Positions 1 to 6,610 of a stretch of DNA of 36,908 nt are shown here, in pieces; within the stretch, counting starts at the first letter, position 1, and the number at the start of each line of letters is the position of its first letter. This DNA comes from Oscillospiraceae bacterium (GTDB lineage: Bacteria > Bacillota > Clostridia > Oscillospirales > CAG-272). A program made the position numbers and the translations under genes. The notes below the pieces were generated by a model that was given only the letters and a program-made list of their open reading frames with translations, made no database searches and had not been told where the DNA came from. The stretch covers positions 1 to 36,908 of the forward strand of contig SVRL01000017.1 of NCBI GenBank assembly GCA_015064845.1, in the 5' to 3' direction.

Positions 1-66
1 AGGTCGGAGGTGTAAGCACAGTAATGTGTTCAGCTGACCGATACTAATAGACCGAGGGCTTGAACT
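1..66 (+). rRNA. 23S ribosomal RNA, 3' end (partial)
   Basis: The first bases match the conserved 3' terminus of bacterial 23S rRNA: a block reading GACCGATACTAATAGACCGA followed by GGGCTTGAAC. The 5' part lies outside the window. The exact 3' end is estimated by homology, to within a few bases. No 5S rRNA follows; only about 60 bases separate the 23S end from a terminator hairpin. Confidence 0.93.
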
Positions 67-127
67 TCTTAGTTTGAGTTCGCAAACCGTTCGAACTTCT
101 CTTATTTGGTTTTTAATGGATATTCTT

Positions 128-157
128 AAAAAGACCGACGAATATGTCGGTCTTTTT
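128..157 (+). terminator. rRNA operon terminator
   Basis: An 11-bp stem, AAAAGACCGAC (129-139) with GTCGGTCTTTT (146-156), has a six-base loop and runs into a T tract. It is a canonical intrinsic terminator and ends the rRNA transcript right after 23S. Confidence 0.9.
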
Positions 158-243
158 CTTTTCGCAAAGAAAAAGTGAAGATTCAATCGCTGTTTGGAAA
201 GATTGAAAAAATCAAAAACAATAATTTTTTTCCGACGGATTTG

Positions 244-252
244 TGCTATAAT
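244..252 (+). promoter_or_regulatory. extended -10 promoter for the 284-1027 gene
   Basis: TGC-TATAAT (TATAAT at 247-252) is a consensus extended -10 element. No good -35 hexamer is visible at the usual distance, which fits an extended -10 promoter. Transcription would begin near 259 and give a leader of about 25 nt before the ribosome-binding site. Confidence 0.6.
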
Positions 253-283
253 AGGCGTGCTGAAAAACAGGAGGATAATTTTT

Positions 284-1027
284 ATGAATCAAGACAGATT
301 TTCTGAACTTTGCGTGATTCACAGAAATCGCATCCGTGAACGTGTGGGAATCGGTATGTTAGGAGAAAAAACCGTACATGCTGTGTTAAAGGATTATTTT
401 GAAGAAGATTCTCGTTTTCAAGAAGTAAAAATAGGAAAATATTATGCGGATATTGCGAGAAACGGAGAAATTTTTGAGATTCAGACAAGAGATCTTTACA
501 GACTTCATGATAAGATTTCCACATTTATTGTGGAAAACTGCGTGACGGTTGTTTATCCGATTGTTATATCAAAGAAAATTTTTTGGATAGATCCTTCTAC
601 GGGGGAATATATTTCGGGCAGAAAAAGCAATAAGAAAGGCAAGGAAACGGATGCTTTATTTGAATTATACGCTTTGCGTGATTTTTTATTGCATGAAAAA
701 TTTCGTGTCTGTGTTATGCTTCTGGAAGTAAATGAGTATCGTGTACAGGATGGATATGGGAAAGATAAAAAGAAACGAGCCACAAAATTAGATGCGATTC
801 CCGTGGCTTTGCGAGATGAATTTTATCTGGAGAAAAAAGAAGATTATTTTCGTTTTTTATCCAAAGATTTACCAAATGTTTTTACAGCTTCAGATTTTTC
901 TCGTGTTTCAAAATGCAAGTTGTTTGTTGCCCAAAGAGCAGTCAATATTTTAACAAAAATAGGACTTTTGCGGGTCATAGGTAAAGATGGTAGAAAAAAT
1001 AAATATGAAATTCTTAATTTTTCATAA
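284..1027 (+). CDS. hypothetical protein, PD-(D/E)XK-like nuclease fold plus winged helix
   Basis: This 247-residue protein has no name I recognise. The start at 284 is chosen because AGGAGGA lies 7 bases upstream; a longer reading from 194 would begin before the -10 element. The N-terminal half has the spacing of a PD-(D/E)XK nuclease core: E28 in a helix, D56 in the segment YADIA, then a strand carrying E65-I-Q67. This is the common variant in which Q replaces the catalytic K. Residues about 195-247 look like a winged helix: two helices, then a short basic hairpin around GKDGRKNKYEI. Known for the fold: nucleases such as restriction enzymes and resolvases. Inferred: a DNA- or RNA-binding nuclease-like protein. 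It stands alone between the rRNA operon and a CBS gene, each with its own promoter, so context gives no pathway. No terminator is evident before the next promoter. Confidence 0.8.
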   Translation: MNQDRFSELCVIHRNRIRERVGIGMLGEKTVHAVLKDYFEEDSRFQEVKIGKYYADIARNGEIFEIQTRDLYRLHDKISTFIVENCVTVVYPIVISKKIFWIDPSTGEYISGRKSNKKGKETDALFELYALRDFLLHEKFRVCVMLLEVNEYRVQDGYGKDKKKRATKLDAIPVALRDEFYLEKKEDYFRFLSKDLPNVFTASDFSRVSKCKLFVAQRAVNILTKIGLLRVIGKDGRKNKYEILNFS

Positions 1028-1055
1028 AAGTTCACACATTTGTAATGATATATAT

Positions 1056-1084
1056 TTGACTTATTTTCTTTTTTTGTGTAATAT
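1056..1084 (+). promoter_or_regulatory. sigma-A-type promoter of the CBS-domain gene
   Basis: TTGACT (1056-1061) and TAATAT (1079-1084) are separated by 17 bp. A ribosome-binding site GAAAGGA follows about 35 bases downstream, just before the ATG at 1122. Confidence 0.7.
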
Positions 1085-1121
1085 AATATATAGAGAGTGA
1101 TTACAAGAAAGGAATGTTGAT

Positions 1122-1607
1122 ATGAATATTGCATCTTTTTTGATTCCCAGAAGTATGGTTACCTATTTATATGATGATTTCTCGCTCCGGCAAGGGCTTG
1201 AAAAAATGAGATATCATCAGCGTACGGCAGTTCCCGTTGTGACGAAAGAAAATAAATATATTGGCACACTTAGTGAAGGGGATTTGCTTTGGTATCTGAC
1301 AGATTATATGAAAAATGCGGAAAAAGATCATAGAATGGTAGATTTTCGTGATTTTGAATCTATTTCTTTGAAAGATCTTCTTCAAAAAGATAAGAATCCG
1401 CCTGTCCGTATCAATACGGGATATACAGAACTTGTGGAATGCGCCGTAAATCAGAATTTTATTCCCGTCATCGATGACAGAGATTCTTTTATCGGAATTG
1501 TAACAAGAAAAGCAATCATAACACAATTATCCGTGGAGCTCAAGCAATACCGTTATGAAGAGCTGTTTCGGGAACAATCTTTAATGGATTCTCGGTTACC
1601 GCAATAA
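1122..1607 (+). CDS. CBS-domain-pair protein
   Basis: This 161-residue cytosolic protein is built only of two CBS motifs. The first spans about residues 8-70 and contains AVPVVTKENKYIGTLSEGDL. The second spans about 83-148 and contains FIPVIDDRDSFIGIVTRK. The GT(L/V)-(S/T)-x-(G/R)-D/K pattern at the end of each motif is typical. CBS pairs bind adenosine ligands such as AMP, ATP or c-di-AMP, and stand-alone ones of this size in Firmicutes (CbpB/YkuL-like) often act as nucleotide sensors. The ligand cannot be read from sequence. The gene is monocistronic: it has its own promoter and ends in a bidirectional terminator shared with convergent pyrF. A c-di-AMP role is only an inference from the family and from a gdpP gene elsewhere in the window. 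Confidence 0.88.
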   Translation: MNIASFLIPRSMVTYLYDDFSLRQGLEKMRYHQRTAVPVVTKENKYIGTLSEGDLLWYLTDYMKNAEKDHRMVDFRDFESISLKDLLQKDKNPPVRINTGYTELVECAVNQNFIPVIDDRDSFIGIVTRKAIITQLSVELKQYRYEELFREQSLMDSRLPQ

Positions 1608-1617
1608 TTTGCATCAT

Positions 1618-1661
1618 AAAAAGATTCCGCCAATGACATTTTGTATGGGCGGAATCTTTTC
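1618..1661. terminator. bidirectional terminator between the CBS gene and pyrF
   Basis: A 12-bp stem, AAAGATTCCGCC (1620-1631) with GGCGGAATCTTT (1648-1659), has T tracts on both strands. It serves the plus-strand CBS gene and the minus-strand pyrF operon, which converge here. Confidence 0.88.
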
Positions 1662-1680
1662 TTTTTCGCATCAATCAGAA

Positions 1681-2637
1681 TTAATATATCATATCAGGGT
1701 AGGATTCTTTTAGAGTATGATATATTTTTTCTTGCATGGTTTGGGTTGCTTTTCTGACATTTTTCAGATAATTTTGTTTGCTAAAACTTTTTCTTTCAAA
1801 ATCGGTCATATGGGAATAAAGGATCCCCCTGGAAGAATTAACGATTGCACCTAGTCCGTTTGGATGAAAACAAGCTATAATATCTTTTTCACTTCCGCCT
1901 TGAATACCGTATCCGGGAACCAAAAAGTAATTTTTGGGCATGATTTTTCGCAAAATTGCTGCTTCTTCGGGATAAGTTGCGCCGACAACAGCACCGATGG
2001 GGGAATATCCGTATTTTCCGAAAAAATTTTTTGTCTGTTTGGCGATAAATATTGCTAAGTCCTCGCTGACGGATATTCCGTTTTTTGTTTGAATCATTTG
2101 AATTTCATTCGAACCGGGATTTGAGGTTTTTACCAGAATAAAAATTCCCTTTCCGTATAATTTACAGATGTTCAGAAACGGTTTCATACTGTCACTTCCC
2201 ATAAAGGGATTGACTGTTAAAAAATCGACGTCAAATGCTGAAATTTTTTCTCCGTATAATGGCTCAATCTTCCCGAGATAAGCTTGGGCATAGGCATTTG
2301 CTGTATTGCCGATATCGTTTCGCTTCGCATCCGCAATCACAACCAGTCCTTTTTTCTTGGCGTAAAGAATTGTATTTTCAAATGCGCGGATACCGTATGA
2401 ACCGTATTGTTCGTAAAATGCAATTTGCGGTTTGACCGCAGGGACAAGATTAAAAACAGTATCAATGATATCTCGATTGAATTTTTCAATGGCTTCTGCT
2501 GCCGCTTGCAAGGGATTTTCCGAATAGATTTCCTGTTTATAACAATCGGGCATTTGGGAAAGGTCGGGATCTAATCCGATCACGGATGGATTTTTCTTTT
2601 TTATGGTTTCTTCAATTAAACGGTCTACTGTAATCAT
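1681..2637 (-). CDS. pyrF: orotidine 5'-phosphate decarboxylase
   Basis: Converts OMP to UMP, the last step of de novo UMP synthesis, in the cytosol. The protein is 318 residues from the ATG at 2637, chosen because GGAG lies 8 bases upstream; an in-frame ATG at 2652 would lack a site and overlap the upstream gene. The catalytic D-x-K-x-x-D motif is intact as DAKRND (residues 103-108, K105). GLDPDLSQ near the N-terminus and PGYGIQGG plus NSSRGI near the C-terminus are the phosphate- and substrate-binding loops. The length and long insertions fit the larger OMPDC subfamily, not the 230-residue enteric type. The start lies 4 bases after the stop of the XRE-OPRT gene, so the two are translated together. 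No other pyr genes are in the window. Confidence 0.95.
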   Translation of the reverse strand: MITVDRLIEETIKKKNPSVIGLDPDLSQMPDCYKQEIYSENPLQAAAEAIEKFNRDIIDTVFNLVPAVKPQIAFYEQYGSYGIRAFENTILYAKKKGLVVIADAKRNDIGNTANAYAQAYLGKIEPLYGEKISAFDVDFLTVNPFMGSDSMKPFLNICKLYGKGIFILVKTSNPGSNEIQMIQTKNGISVSEDLAIFIAKQTKNFFGKYGYSPIGAVVGATYPEEAAILRKIMPKNYFLVPGYGIQGGSEKDIIACFHPNGLGAIVNSSRGILYSHMTDFERKSFSKQNYLKNVRKATQTMQEKIYHTLKESYPDMIY

Positions 2638-2641
2638 AGTT

Positions 2642-3460
2642 TCACTCCACATATTTTTTTCGGTATTGTTTCATAAGTTCCAAATCTTCTTTGCGGTTGA
2701 TCACGCCGCGTTCGATTGCCGTTATGATATCATCAAAGGTAACGATGGAGTGAATTTTAACACCAAAAGCGTACTCAATTTCTCTTTTTGCGGAAAAATT
2801 TGTTCCATTGCCGCGTTCCATACGATCAACGGATACGATAATATGCTTTGGATAGTATCCCATTTTTCTTTTAATATCTTCCAAAGCGTTTTTTAAAGTT
2901 TTTCCTGACGTGAAAGTATCTGTAATCAAAGTCATTTCTCGTTTGGAATTAAAATTTTGATTTGAAGTAAAATATTCTGTATCAATTCCGTATTTATTGA
3001 AAAGCATCATTCCTGTTGCGATGACAAGAGGTGTCTCTCTTTCGCTGTTTCCGACAAGGATGGTTGCTTCCGCAGAGTGTTCTTTGATGGCATCCGCAAA
3101 GAACTCTCCGAGTTTTGAAATTTGACTTGTATTCCGATAATCTCCGCTATGAATCAGATATGGAGAAATTCTTCCGCTTTGTAATGTGAATTTTCCGAAG
3201 CGAAGCATTCCGTTATCCAGCATAAAACGAATAAATCGTTCTTTATAGCTCAAAGATTCCAAGCGGTAACCAAAAAGTTCATCCATAGTAATACCGAAAT
3301 AACGCGCAATCAAAGGCAGAAGTGTAATATCGGGAACTGAAAGATGGTTTTCCCATTTGCTGACGGATTGAGGCGAGACGAGCAGGGCATCCGCAAATTC
3401 GTTTTGTGTGATCCCTTTTGCACGTCGCAAAGCTTTGATTTTATTACCGATTTGCTCCAT
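2642..3460 (-). CDS. XRE-family HTH fused to an orotate phosphoribosyltransferase-like domain
   Basis: A 272-residue two-domain protein. Residues 5-64 are a Cro/C1-type helix-turn-helix (TQNEFADALLVSPQSVSKWE). Residues 70-272 align end to end, as recalled, with E. coli-type PyrE, including FGKFTLQSGRISPY, SVDRMERG and the C-terminal helix. Key enzyme positions are altered. PyrE K26 is Q94. The GPAYKG loop reads GNSERE (K73 is R141). The mobile loop holding R99, K100, K103 and H105 is largely deleted near residues 164-172. The first Asp of the PRPP motif is T180 in ITDTFTSGK. OPRT normally makes OMP from orotate and PRPP; here catalysis looks lost. Inferred: a ligand-sensing repressor of the pyrF operon, like Bacillus PurR, which pairs a winged helix with a non-catalytic PRTase. 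The gene name pyrE is therefore withheld. TACAGTACTGTA overlaps the probable transcription start. A weakly active OPRT is the alternative. Confidence 0.9.
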   Translation of the reverse strand: MEQIGNKIKALRRAKGITQNEFADALLVSPQSVSKWENHLSVPDITLLPLIARYFGITMDELFGYRLESLSYKERFIRFMLDNGMLRFGKFTLQSGRISPYLIHSGDYRNTSQISKLGEFFADAIKEHSAEATILVGNSERETPLVIATGMMLFNKYGIDTEYFTSNQNFNSKREMTLITDTFTSGKTLKNALEDIKRKMGYYPKHIIVSVDRMERGNGTNFSAKREIEYAFGVKIHSIVTFDDIITAIERGVINRKEDLELMKQYRKKYVE

Positions 3461-3472
3461 TGTTTCCTCCGT

Positions 3473-3527
3473 TACAGTACTGTATCTTTTATTATATCTT
3501 AAAGGATCGGAAATGTAAATACAGTAC
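3473..3527 (-). promoter_or_regulatory. promoter and putative operators of the xre-OPRT/pyrF operon
   Basis: Read on the minus strand, TTTACA (3519-3514) and TATAAT (3496-3491) are exactly 17 bp apart. The perfect 12-bp palindrome TACAGTACTGTA (3473-3484) begins six bases after the -10 and covers the expected start site. A second copy of its half, GTACTGTA on the minus strand (3520-3527), abuts the -35. Sites on both sides of a promoter upstream of an HTH gene are the classic layout of autorepression. That the encoded XRE protein binds them is inferred. Confidence 0.75.
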
Positions 3528-3564
3528 CGGTGGAGTTTTTCTCAACTGTTTGGCGAAATTCGAT

Positions 3565-4632
3565 TTATAAAACGGCGATGGGTTTTAAGACTGCAAGAAT
3601 TTTTTTCATTCTTTCATCTTCGGAAAAATCTTGATATTTTTTTCCTGTCAAGGATTTCCAAAGCAAACCGCTATCGTTTTCCGTGTAATTTTTGTAGGAA
3701 TCTTTTCTGTCATAAGGCACGCGGTTGACCATGAATGCGGTATACATTCCGTTTTTTTGCGTATCGTATGCAACTGTATGTTTTGCGGCTTTTTCCAAAT
3801 ATTGAAACATAGCGTCAATATTTCCGAGTTTTTTATGATTATAAGCGATTGTTTGATAAAGAGAGGCAATGGAAGAATGATAAAAGCCATAATTTCCGTC
3901 TGAATAGAGCAATCGGTAATATTCCAAAACAAATTCACAGGCTTTAATTGCCTCTTGCGGTTCAAATTTGCCTTTCCACAACATGGTATTGACGTTCAGA
4001 CAGATCATATTGACAAAGTTTTGAATATTTTCCTGACAGTATCGTACTGCTTCTTCGCCTTCCAGCAAACGTGGCTTCAATGCATTGGCACAGACGGAGA
4101 TATCTCCTGCCATATTGGCATATTTGAGCGCGTTTTTCTGATCTTTTTTCTCATGATAAGTAAAGCAAAGGCATTGGATGGCGCCGTTTCTTAACCTGTT
4201 ATTCGTAGATTCTTGTAAAATCCGTTCGCCGCATTCAATAATTTCATCCGCATTTTTAAGTGGATGTTCGGCAAAAAGTGCATACATCAAATCAAAAATC
4301 AGAGAGAGTTCATTGGGGAATTCTTTAAGCGCTTCCCGCAAAAGCAATATACGTTCACAGGATTTCCCTTGTCGGAAAAGATGCATATTTTTTGTTTGAT
4401 AATTTTCAATTTTTTTCTGCTTTTCCGCTTCTCCCACACCGAGAAGATCGTCAATGCTGACATTATAGTATGCAGAGATTGACGGTAAAAGCGAGATGTC
4501 GGGATAGCCCTCTCCTCGTTCCCATTTGGAAACGGCTTGGACGGTAATTCCCAAATGCAGAGCCAGTTCTTCTTGCGTATTGCCTTTTTTCTTTCGCAAG
4601 GCTTTTAATTGTTCATTTAATAAAATTTTCAT
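3565..4632 (-). CDS. XRE-family regulator with helical-repeat (TPR-like) C-terminal domain
   Basis: A 355-residue cytosolic protein starting at an ATG preceded by CGGAGGA. Residues 6-62 form a Cro/C1 HTH with the recognition region [16 protein letters not shown], close in sequence to that of the neighbouring XRE-OPRT protein. The remaining roughly 290 residues are alpha-helical with TPR-like pairs, for example the segments around [18 protein letters not shown] and [25 protein letters not shown] plus TPR is the plan of RRNPP-type peptide-sensing regulators, but no signal-peptide gene is visible next to it, and many Clostridia regulators of this form have unknown ligands. It lies upstream of and in line with the xre-OPRT operon; the 100-base gap has a new promoter and no clear terminator, so some read-through is possible. 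Targets are unknown apart from probable self-regulation. Confidence 0.85.
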   Translation of the reverse strand: MKILLNEQLKALRKKKGNTQEELALHLGITVQAVSKWERGEGYPDISLLPSISAYYNVSIDDLLGVGEAEKQKKIENYQTKNMHLFRQGKSCERILLLREALKEFPNELSLIFDLMYALFAEHPLKNADEIIECGERILQESTNNRLRNGAIQCLCFTYHEKKDQKNALKYANMAGDISVCANALKPRLLEGEEAVRYCQENIQNFVNMICLNVNTMLWKGKFEPQEAIKACEFVLEYYRLLYSDGNYGFYHSSIASLYQTIAYNHKKLGNIDAMFQYLEKAAKHTVAYDTQKNGMYTAFMVNRVPYDRKDSYKNYTENDSGLLWKSLTGKKYQDFSEDERMKKILAVLKPIAVL

Positions 4633-4656
4633 ATAGTATCCTCCGAATAAAAAGTT

Positions 4657-4706
4657 ACAAGCGCTTGTTCTGATTCTATTGTAACATAATGAAATGATTA
4701 TGCCAA
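4657..4706 (-). promoter_or_regulatory. promoter and palindromic putative operator of the XRE-TPR gene
   Basis: On the minus strand, TTGGCA (4706-4701) and TACAAT (4683-4678) are 17 bp apart. The perfect 12-bp palindrome ACAAGCGCTTGT (4657-4668) begins nine bases past the -10, where transcription should start. The placement mirrors the xre-OPRT promoter but the sequence differs. Binding by the encoded XRE protein is inferred. Confidence 0.7.
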
Positions 4707-4762
4707 TAACCGCAATGTTTAATTTCAGTTGAATATATCAACGCAATGTTGAAAAGGAAAGA

Positions 4763-4803
4763 AAAAGAACTGTCACAAACAAAATTTGCGACAGTTCTTT
4801 TTA
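4763..4803 (-). terminator. guaB terminator
   Basis: A 12-bp stem, AAAAGAACTGTC (4763-4774) with GACAGTTCTTTT (4790-4801), lies just past the guaB stop. The minus-strand reading runs into TTTTTC. It also has T residues on the plus strand, so it may work both ways. Confidence 0.85.
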
Positions 4804-4825
4804 TGCTGTATTAAAAATGAAGAAA

Positions 4826-6325
4826 TTAGATGGTGTTGGAATCTTTTACGAGAACGTCATGCGCGCCGCCTTCAATGATGGAGGTTGCGGAAACGAGTGT
4901 GAGTTTTGCTTTCTGCTGAAGTTCGGGAATGGAGAGAGCACCGCAGTTACACATAGTCGAACGGACTTTGCTGAGTGTAACACCGAGATTGTCATGCAAA
5001 GAACCTGCATAAGGAACATAGCAGTCTACACCTTCAACGAAGGAAAGTTTTGCCGCGCCGCCCATATCGTAACGCTGCCAGTTACGGGCTCTTGCGCTGC
5101 CTTCGCCCCAGTATTCTTTCATGTAATTGCCGTTGACCATAACCTTGTTTGTGGGGCTTTCGTCAAAACGGGAGAAATAACGGCCGAGCATGCAGAAGTC
5201 ACAGCCCATTGCGAGAGCGAGAGTGATATGATAGTCGAGAACGATACCGCCGTCAGAGCAGATCGGAACGTAGATACCGGTTTCTTCGAAATATTCGTCG
5301 CGTGCTTTTGCTACTTCAATAACAGCGGTAGCTTGTCCGCGTCCGATACCTTTGGTTTCACGGGTAATACAGATAGAACCGCCGCCGATACCAATCTTGA
5401 CAAAATCAGCGCCTGCTTCTGCAAGGAAACGGAAGCCGTCGCGGTCAACAACGTTACCTGCACCGACTTTTACGGAATCGCCGTATTTTTCACGAATAAA
5501 AGCGATGGTACGGCTTTGCCATTCGGTAAAGCCTTCGCTGGAGTCGATACAAAGAATATCAGCGCCTGCTTCTACGAGCGCGGGAACACGCTGTTCATAG
5601 TCACGGGTATTGATACCAGCTCCGACAACGTAACGTTTGTGGTTGTCAAGCAATTCAAGCGGATTTTCTTTATGTTGTGCGTAGTCTTTGCGGAAAACAA
5701 AAGCAACGAGATTTCCGTTTTTATCGATAATGGGGAGAGAATTGAGTTTATGATCCCAGATGATATCATTTGCTTCTTTCAAAGAAGTGCCTTCGGGAGC
5801 TGTGATCAGCTTTTCGAAAGGTGTCATAAAGGAAGAAACTTTTGCATCCATGGGTGTGCGGCTGAGACGGTAATCACGGCTTGTAACAACGCCGAGAAGT
5901 TTACCTGTTGCCGTGCCGTCTTCGGTAACAGCGATTGTGGAGTGTCCGAATTTTTCTTTGAGAGCTACAACTTCGGCCAGAGTCTGGTCGGGACGGATAT
6001 TGGAGTCAGAGCTTACAAAGCCGGCTTTGTGACCTTTTACGCGACGAACCATTGCCGCCTGATTTTCGATGGTCTGAGAGCCGTAGATGAAAGAAACACC
6101 GCCTTCTTTTGCAAGTGCGATTGCCATACCGTCATCGGAAACCGCCTGCATGATTGCAGAAACGAGCGGAATGTTCATGGAAATTGCGGGTTCTTCTCCA
6201 CGTTTATATTTTACAAGAGGCGTTTTCAAAGAAACGTTTGCAGGAATATGCGTGGAATCGGAATAACCCGGAACAAGCAGATATTCGCTGAATGTATGCG
6301 AAGGTTCGCTGTAATAAAAAGCCAT
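4826..6325 (-). CDS. guaB: inosine-5'-monophosphate dehydrogenase, Tritrichomonas-like type
   Basis: Oxidises IMP to XMP with NAD+, the committed step to GMP, in the cytosol. The 499-residue protein has the barrel interrupted by two CBS domains (about residues 105-220). The active-site loop is [10 protein letters not shown] with catalytic C319, the NAD-side Asp is D261 in DSSEG, and the flap has R418-Y419 in NWQRYD. These numbers coincide with those I recall for Tritrichomonas foetus IMPDH (C319, D261, R418, Y419), and the motifs [10 protein letters not shown] and [17 protein letters not shown] resemble that enzyme more than the E. coli or Bacillus type. Start: AAGGGGGA lies about 8 bases upstream of the ATG. 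The gene is monocistronic, with its own promoter and terminator, divergent from htpG. No guanine riboswitch is evident in the roughly 30-nt leader. Confidence 0.95.
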   Translation of the reverse strand: MAFYYSEPSHTFSEYLLVPGYSDSTHIPANVSLKTPLVKYKRGEEPAISMNIPLVSAIMQAVSDDGMAIALAKEGGVSFIYGSQTIENQAAMVRRVKGHKAGFVSSDSNIRPDQTLAEVVALKEKFGHSTIAVTEDGTATGKLLGVVTSRDYRLSRTPMDAKVSSFMTPFEKLITAPEGTSLKEANDIIWDHKLNSLPIIDKNGNLVAFVFRKDYAQHKENPLELLDNHKRYVVGAGINTRDYEQRVPALVEAGADILCIDSSEGFTEWQSRTIAFIREKYGDSVKVGAGNVVDRDGFRFLAEAGADFVKIGIGGGSICITRETKGIGRGQATAVIEVAKARDEYFEETGIYVPICSDGGIVLDYHITLALAMGCDFCMLGRYFSRFDESPTNKVMVNGNYMKEYWGEGSARARNWQRYDMGGAAKLSFVEGVDCYVPYAGSLHDNLGVTLSKVRSTMCNCGALSIPELQQKAKLTLVSATSIIEGGAHDVLVKDSNTI

Positions 6326-6364
6326 TTTATTAATCCCCCTTGAAGAGTACTTAGTATTTATATA

Positions 6365-6393
6365 ATTATATCACGAAAAAAATTTTTTTGCAA
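6365..6393 (-). promoter_or_regulatory. guaB promoter
   Basis: On the minus strand, TTGCAA (6393-6388) and TATAAT (6370-6365) are 17 bp apart. The predicted transcript has a short leader of about 30 nt. A long palindrome lies five bases upstream of the -35. Confidence 0.75.
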
Positions 6394-6398
6394 GATTT

Positions 6399-6418
6399 TT
6401 TGAAAGAATTCTTTCAAA
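6399..6418. repeat. 20-bp perfect palindrome upstream of guaB
   Basis: The block centred on GAAAGAATTCTTTC (6402-6415), extended by TTT/AAA on each side, is a perfect 20-bp inverted repeat. It sits immediately upstream of the guaB -35 and about 110 bases before the htpG -35. It could be a protein-binding site. The surroundings are very AT-rich, which makes chance A/T palindromes more likely. Nothing else is recognisable between 6419 and 6527. Confidence 0.5.
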
Positions 6419-6527
6419 TTTCAAAAAATATTTGTAAAATTTTTTCAAAAGATTGTGAATAAATCTGTTTAAAATGACGAGTGTTTAAAACGTATGTAAA
6501 TAATTTGCGAATAAATAGCGGAAAAAC

Positions 6528-6556
6528 TTGACAATTTGAACATGAAGTCGTATAAT
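6528..6556 (+). promoter_or_regulatory. htpG promoter
   Basis: TTGACA (6528-6533) and TATAAT (6551-6556), both perfect consensus, are 17 bp apart. No CIRCE-type inverted repeat (TTAGCACTC/GAGTGCTAA) is visible, so HrcA control is not supported. Confidence 0.88.
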
Positions 6557-6610
6557 TTAACGTATCGGTTTTTGAAAAACGAAAAATTATTTTTAAGGAG
6601 GATTCTGCAA

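Noticed and set aside
4817-6343. A 508-codon open frame on the plus strand across guaB
   Set aside because: It is the antisense shadow of guaB; composition is rich in Cys/Phe/Asn with no family features, and guaB on the minus strand has motifs, a start site and a promoter.
6340-6352. AGTACT core in the guaB leader as a site for the XRE-OPRT protein
   Set aside because: Only the six central bases match TACAGTACTGTA; such a match is expected by chance.
6419-6527. CIRCE or other heat-shock operator ahead of htpG
   Set aside because: No TTAGCACTC-N9-GAGTGCTAA or recognisable CtsR heptamer repeat is present.
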